Shown: positions 5,614 through 9,091 of the stretch, piece by piece | Layout of the letters: each line of letters starts with the position of its first letter | Numbering within the stretch: position 1 is the first letter of the stretch | NCBI GenBank assembly: GCA_018665005.1 | Contig: JABJEE010000090.1 | Coordinates: 1-9,091 of the forward strand | Direction of reading: 5' to 3' | DNA: 9,091 nt | Source: Flavobacteriales bacterium | GTDB taxonomy: Bacteria; Bacteroidota; Bacteroidia; Flavobacteriales_D; Crocinitomicaceae | Notes under the pieces: model-generated | The model's database searches: none | What the model was told of the DNA's origin: nothing | What the model saw: the letters and a program-made list of their open reading frames with translations, nothing else | Program-made: the position numbers and the translations under genes

Positions 5614-6702
5614 TTAACGTATCATATTCATTAAAATTGCTTGTTCAAGCTCCGCCATGGATTGATGATGTTCTGGTAAGCCTGAGTTAAACATGATTAT
5701 TATGGCACATGGAATTTGAGGAAGAATTACAGTATGGCAATAATTAATACCCAAAGTGCCATCATGTGTACTGTACTTCATGCCACCCATTTCTCCATTG
5801 AGCCATCCATATGCATATTCGTCTAATCCATAATGATGGATATTCATCGATTCTGCAGAGATGTATGTGTTTTCGTTTTTCAATCCATTGAGCTGCATTT
5901 GAATGAGGCTGGCATAATCCAAAATGTTCATGGAAAGCATTCCTGCTGCATTCATCATTTCTGGGACGCCATTATATTCATGATTAGGTCCGATTTCGGT
6001 CCAAACTTCATCTTCCATCATATGTCCAGAAGGAGCGTTTTCATCTTCTCTATTGGCCAGTCCAAAATAATGGTCATAATTCATTTCATTCATAAAAGTA
6101 GCAATCAGCTTTTCATAGCTTGTTTTTGCTGCAATTTCCATCATATGACTCGCAATCACATATCCTGCATTAGAATAGGAGAAGGTCAAAGAAAAAACAG
6201 AGTCTTGGTTAAGAACATGTTTCGTGAACATATTTCGTTGATTGGGCAATTCTCCAGGAAATGTTTTGGGTAGTGTATTGTGATCATCTTCATACATGTA
6301 AGGCCTGACCCAAGCTCGATGAGATAAAAGCGACCCAAAGGTGATGTCTTCATAATACTGATTTATATTCCCTTTTAATGAAGGCATTAAGTCTAAAAGT
6401 TTGGTGTCCAATCTAATTTGACCTTCTTCAATCATTTTCATCGCTATCAAAGCGGTTATGGCCTTGGTATTAGAGCCGAGACTATATTTATCTTCTAATT
6501 TGACCTTTTGCTTGTCATTAATATTATTAATACCGGCTATACCGAAAAGACAGGTGTCCGGTGTGATGTAGCTAAAAACAATTGAAGGAATAGTTGTTTT
6601 CGAAATTAGTTCATTCGCAAGACTGTCAAATACTGGGTGACTTTTTTGGCCATTCACTTGAATTGTGGAGATGCACAAAAGAAGAAGTATTATTTTTTTC
6701 AT
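5614..6702 (-). CDS. Exported serine hydrolase, class C beta-lactamase/PBP-related (S12-like)
   Basis: A 362-residue protein when started at the ATG at 6702. It begins with a clean signal peptide, MKKIILLLLCISTIQVNGQ, ending in Q as is common in Bacteroidota. The fold is the beta-lactamase-related serine hydrolase family, which hydrolyses esters, amides or D-amino-acid peptides in the periplasm. Three active-site motifs are present: SxxK as SNTK (77-80, in YSLGSNTKAITA), YxN as YSN (176-178, in FSYSNAGY) and an HxG motif as HDG (313-315, in STHDGTLG), the usual counterpart of KTG. LLSHRAWV stands where relatives carry LLTHTSGL. An in-frame ATG at 6720 would add MNKVLN and overlap the GH92 stop by eight bases; the start at 6702 leaves 10 bases. 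Either way translation is probably coupled to GH92. Being an exported enzyme next to a glycosidase, it may act on a peptide- or ester-bearing surface glycan, but the substrate is not visible. True beta-lactam resistance is not implied. Confidence 0.92.
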   Translation of the reverse strand: MKKIILLLLCISTIQVNGQKSHPVFDSLANELISKTTIPSIVFSYITPDTCLFGIAGINNINDKQKVKLEDKYSLGSNTKAITALIAMKMIEEGQIRLDTKLLDLMPSLKGNINQYYEDITFGSLLSHRAWVRPYMYEDDHNTLPKTFPGELPNQRNMFTKHVLNQDSVFSLTFSYSNAGYVIASHMMEIAAKTSYEKLIATFMNEMNYDHYFGLANREDENAPSGHMMEDEVWTEIGPNHEYNGVPEMMNAAGMLSMNILDYASLIQMQLNGLKNENTYISAESMNIHHYGLDEYAYGWLNGEMGGMKYSTHDGTLGINYCHTVILPQIPCAIIIMFNSGLPEHHQSMAELEQAILMNMIR

Positions 6703-6712
6703 GTTTAATACT

Positions 6713-9025
6713 TTATTCATGTTTTTTTGGTGTTCTGTCCATCTTAAATAGAAGAGTTCCTCCATTCATGATGTCCTTATGTTTAAGTTTGGTACCGACA
6801 ATTAATTTTCCATTAATGGAAACTTCTTGAACGTAAATGTTTTGAGGGCTTTGATTTTCGACGACAACATTCAATGTTTTTTGATTTGCTAATTCGAGTT
6901 TTGCATTTTTAATGAGGGGGCTACCTAGAGCGTATTCATCAGAACCTGGCGTTACGGGATAGAAGCCAATGGCACTAAAAACATACCAAGCGCTCATTTG
7001 TCCTGCATCATCATTTCCGCATAGTCCGTCTTCTGCTGGTCCATACATGGCTTTCATAATTGTTCTTACTCTTTCTTGAGTTTTGTAGGGTTTGTCTGTC
7101 CAATTGTATAAATAAGGTATGTGATGACCTGGTTCATTTCCGTGAACGTAATTGCCAATAATCCCATCTCTTGTGATGTCCTCGTGTTTGTCAATATATT
7201 TATCAGCAATTTCCATTGCAAATAAAGAATCAAGATGGTATCGAAATTGTTTTTTACCACCCATAAGATCAATCATATAAGGTAGATTCTGAGGAACATA
7301 AAGTCCGTAGTTCCATGCATTACCCTCAATAAACCCTTGTCCATGTGTATCCATGGGATCGAAATTTGCTCTAAAAGAACCATCTGACAATTTGGGACGC
7401 ATAAACCCAGAATTTGAATCAAAAACGTTTTTGTAGTATTCTGAGCGCTTACTGTATTGATTCATAATCTCACTTCTTCCCGCTTTGCTTGCAATTTGGG
7501 AGATGCACCAGTCGTTGTATGCATATTCGAGCGTCTTAGATACTGAAGAGTGACTTTTGTCGTCAGGTACATAATGGTAGTCAATGTAATCTCCGAGTCC
7601 GTCAAAGTATCGCACATTCGCCGTATTGATTGCGGCTTTTAAGGCGTGTTCCAAATCAAAATCTCCAACGTTCTTGGCAAGTGCATCTGCAATCACGGAG
7701 GTGGCATGATAGCCTATCATACACCAATTTTCATTGGCGTAATGACTCCATATAGGCAGCATATGATGAACGCTTTGGTCGTGGTGTGCGAGCATCGACT
7801 TAATCATGTCGTTATTGCGTTCAGTTTGGGTCAGGTTAAATAATGGATGTAATGCGCGATAAGTATCCCAAAGTGAAAATATCGTATAATTTGTGAATCC
7901 TTCTGATTGATGCGTGTTTTGATCTAAACCTAAATATTGACCATCGACATCTTCATATAAAATAGGAGAGAGGTTCGTGTGGTAAAGTGCTGTGTAAAAG
8001 GTAACTTTTTGTCTTGAGTCCATGGTTTCAACTTCAATTTTAGAAAGCTCTTTATTCCATTTGTTTTTGGCTTGCTGTTTTATTTTATTGAAATCCCATT
8101 CAGGAACCTCTGCTTCAAGATTTTTTAATGCACCAATTGTGCTTACAGGGGATAAGGCCATACGTATCCCAATTTTTTCACCTTCGTCAGTGTTAAAGTT
8201 AAAATAGGCTCGAATGTCTTTTCCTGCCATTTCTGGAAAATTTTCGTTTTGCTCAAATCGCCGGTAAAATCCATCGTATTTGATGCTGTCGTATTTTTCG
8301 TGACCATAGGATTTAAAAGGCTTAGAGAAAGACATGGCAAAATAAACTGTACGTGTTCGTGCCCAGCCTTTGGTTTGGCGATATCCTGTGATGAGTGAAT
8401 CATTTTCTACACGTATAAAAGTCCATATATTTTTATTTTCGTGGTGATAGACATTATAAACTAAGTCTAGAATGATGTGTGCCTCTTGTGATTTTGGAAA
8501 TGTGTATTGATGGTATCCGACCCGTTCTGAGGCTGTCAGCTCCGCTTTAATGCCATAACTACTTAAATCAACCTCGTAGTAACCAGGAGAAGCATTTTCC
8601 TTGTCATGTGAAAAGGTTGAATAATATCCTTTTTTAGTCGAGGAGCTTTTGATTGGCTCTAAAATAAGTGGCCCGATAGTGGGCATAACCAACAGGTCTC
8701 CCAGGTCAGAATGACCCGTGCCACTAAAGTTGGTATGAGAAAAACCAATGATTGTGGTGTCACGGTATTGGTAACCTGCACAATATTCATAGGTCTTTCT
8801 ATTGTATGCTCCGTCCTCATCAAACATCACCTCAAAATTGGTTTGTGGACTGAGCTGTACCATTCCAAAAGGAACAGTAGCGCCAGGGAAAACGTGTCCC
8901 ATTTTACTGGTTCCAACGAATGGATTCACATACTTAGTGAAATCCTTTTTTGTATTTTGGGATAGGAACTCTTTATTTGCAAAAGAGAACACAATTGTTA
9001 GTAAAATTAAATGGTGTGGGCGCAT
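6713..9025 (-). CDS. GH92 family exo-alpha-mannosidase
   Basis: A full-length 770-residue glycoside hydrolase of family 92, the Ca2+-dependent inverting exo-alpha-mannosidases that trim mannose from N-glycans and other mannosides. The order of domains fits: a signal peptide (MRPHHLILLTIVFSFANKEF, about 1-23, no lipobox cysteine), then an N-terminal beta-sandwich starting YVNPFVGT (32-39). Conserved blocks in it are VFPGATVPFGMVQLSP (45-60) and GFSHTNFSGTGHSDLGD (94-110). The (alpha/alpha)6 barrel carries SLWDTYRALHPL (384-395), GFIEGNAWNYGLYVPQN (564-580), HGNEPGHHIPYLYNW (628-642) and GNDDAGQMSAWYVFSAIGFYP (670-690, given here by its key residues N671, D672, D673, Q676). E631 in NEPGHH is the expected catalytic acid, and D672/D673 sit in the segment expected to supply the base. 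The ATG at 9025 is the only sensible start before the signal peptide. The serine hydrolase follows after 10 bases, and a possible upstream gene ends 11 bases before. No key residue is missing; the gene looks intact. Confidence 0.97.
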   Translation of the reverse strand: MRPHHLILLTIVFSFANKEFLSQNTKKDFTKYVNPFVGTSKMGHVFPGATVPFGMVQLSPQTNFEVMFDEDGAYNRKTYEYCAGYQYRDTTIIGFSHTNFSGTGHSDLGDLLVMPTIGPLILEPIKSSSTKKGYYSTFSHDKENASPGYYEVDLSSYGIKAELTASERVGYHQYTFPKSQEAHIILDLVYNVYHHENKNIWTFIRVENDSLITGYRQTKGWARTRTVYFAMSFSKPFKSYGHEKYDSIKYDGFYRRFEQNENFPEMAGKDIRAYFNFNTDEGEKIGIRMALSPVSTIGALKNLEAEVPEWDFNKIKQQAKNKWNKELSKIEVETMDSRQKVTFYTALYHTNLSPILYEDVDGQYLGLDQNTHQSEGFTNYTIFSLWDTYRALHPLFNLTQTERNNDMIKSMLAHHDQSVHHMLPIWSHYANENWCMIGYHATSVIADALAKNVGDFDLEHALKAAINTANVRYFDGLGDYIDYHYVPDDKSHSSVSKTLEYAYNDWCISQIASKAGRSEIMNQYSKRSEYYKNVFDSNSGFMRPKLSDGSFRANFDPMDTHGQGFIEGNAWNYGLYVPQNLPYMIDLMGGKKQFRYHLDSLFAMEIADKYIDKHEDITRDGIIGNYVHGNEPGHHIPYLYNWTDKPYKTQERVRTIMKAMYGPAEDGLCGNDDAGQMSAWYVFSAIGFYPVTPGSDEYALGSPLIKNAKLELANQKTLNVVVENQSPQNIYVQEVSINGKLIVGTKLKHKDIMNGGTLLFKMDRTPKKHE

Positions 9026-9036
9026 CTTCTTTGGTT

Positions 9037-9091
9037 CTATTGGACAGTGAATTTGATTCTTATGAATTCGCTTTCATCAATGTATTCGATG
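9037..9091 (-). CDS. Possible C-terminal end of an upstream operon gene
   Basis: On the minus strand one frame is open from the window edge for 17 codons (IEYIDESEFIRIKFTVQ) and ends in TAG at 9037-9039. The other two frames reach stops sooner. The stop lies 11 bases before the GH92 ATG, typical operon spacing in this window. The peptide reads like a plausible C-terminal strand, but no family can be named from so little, and an open frame this short can occur by chance. Confidence 0.4.
   Translation of the reverse strand, partial: IEYIDESEFIRIKFTVQ

Noticed and set aside
5833..6273. Plus-strand open frame of 146 codons inside the serine hydrolase
   Set aside because: His/Cys/Phe-rich shadow translation opposite the active-site region of a clear enzyme gene.
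5614..6702. True AmpC beta-lactamase
   Set aside because: The motifs (SNTK, YSN, HDG) fit the broad serine-hydrolase family; the HxG motif instead of KTG and the gene context do not point to beta-lactam hydrolysis.
6703..6765. Longer N-terminus of the serine hydrolase from the ATG at 6765
   Set aside because: It would overlap GH92 by 53 bases and bury the signal peptide behind 21 extra residues.

Overview
The window is about 37% GC by eye and fully packed with protein genes. It looks like a chromosomal segment of a Bacteroidota bacterium. Supporting signs are a GH92 alpha-mannosidase, a VanW-family protein, signal peptides ending in Q, starts without Shine-Dalgarno sequences, and one good Bacteroidota-type -7 box (TAnnTTTG). 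A marine or freshwater Flavobacteriales-like host is a guess from protein flavour only. No RNA gene, insertion sequence, CRISPR array or long repeat was seen, and no gene-free stretch exceeds about 85 bases.

The main anomaly is at the left edge. The reading frame ending at 1520 is open from base 3 and has two unrelated halves. Bases 3 to about 404 encode the active-site block of a second-largest RNA polymerase subunit of the eukaryotic, archaeal or giant-virus RPB2 type, not bacterial RpoB. Around base 400 it passes in frame, with no spacer, into the C-terminal part of a Bacteroidota protein of unknown function. Each half is broken exactly where it meets the other. That pattern fits a metagenome assembly or cloning chimera best (probably a Nucleocytoviricota contig joined to a bacterial one). 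A real gene fusion after horizontal transfer cannot be excluded from sequence alone.

Regions: (1) 3-1520, plus strand, the RPB2/Bacteroidota chimera. (2) 1564-3252, plus strand, an SRPBCC ligand-binding-fold protein followed 21 bases later by a compact DEAD-box RNA helicase. (3) 3256-4227, minus strand, a secreted or outer-membrane protein with a helical N-terminal part and a beta-rich C-terminal part; it converges on the helicase with only three bases between the stops and has its own promoter. (4) 4312-9025, minus strand, a compact run of four genes read from right to left: GH92 alpha-mannosidase, class C-type serine hydrolase, VanW-family protein and a small uncharacterised protein. (5) 9037-9091, minus strand, the likely last codons of another gene 11 bases upstream of GH92, so the operon probably begins outside the window.

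In the minus-strand operon the GH92 enzyme and serine hydrolase are both predicted to be exported. They may act on glycans and on an ester, amide or peptide substrate in the periplasm or at the cell surface. VanW and the small protein have no signal peptide. No shared pathway is proven.
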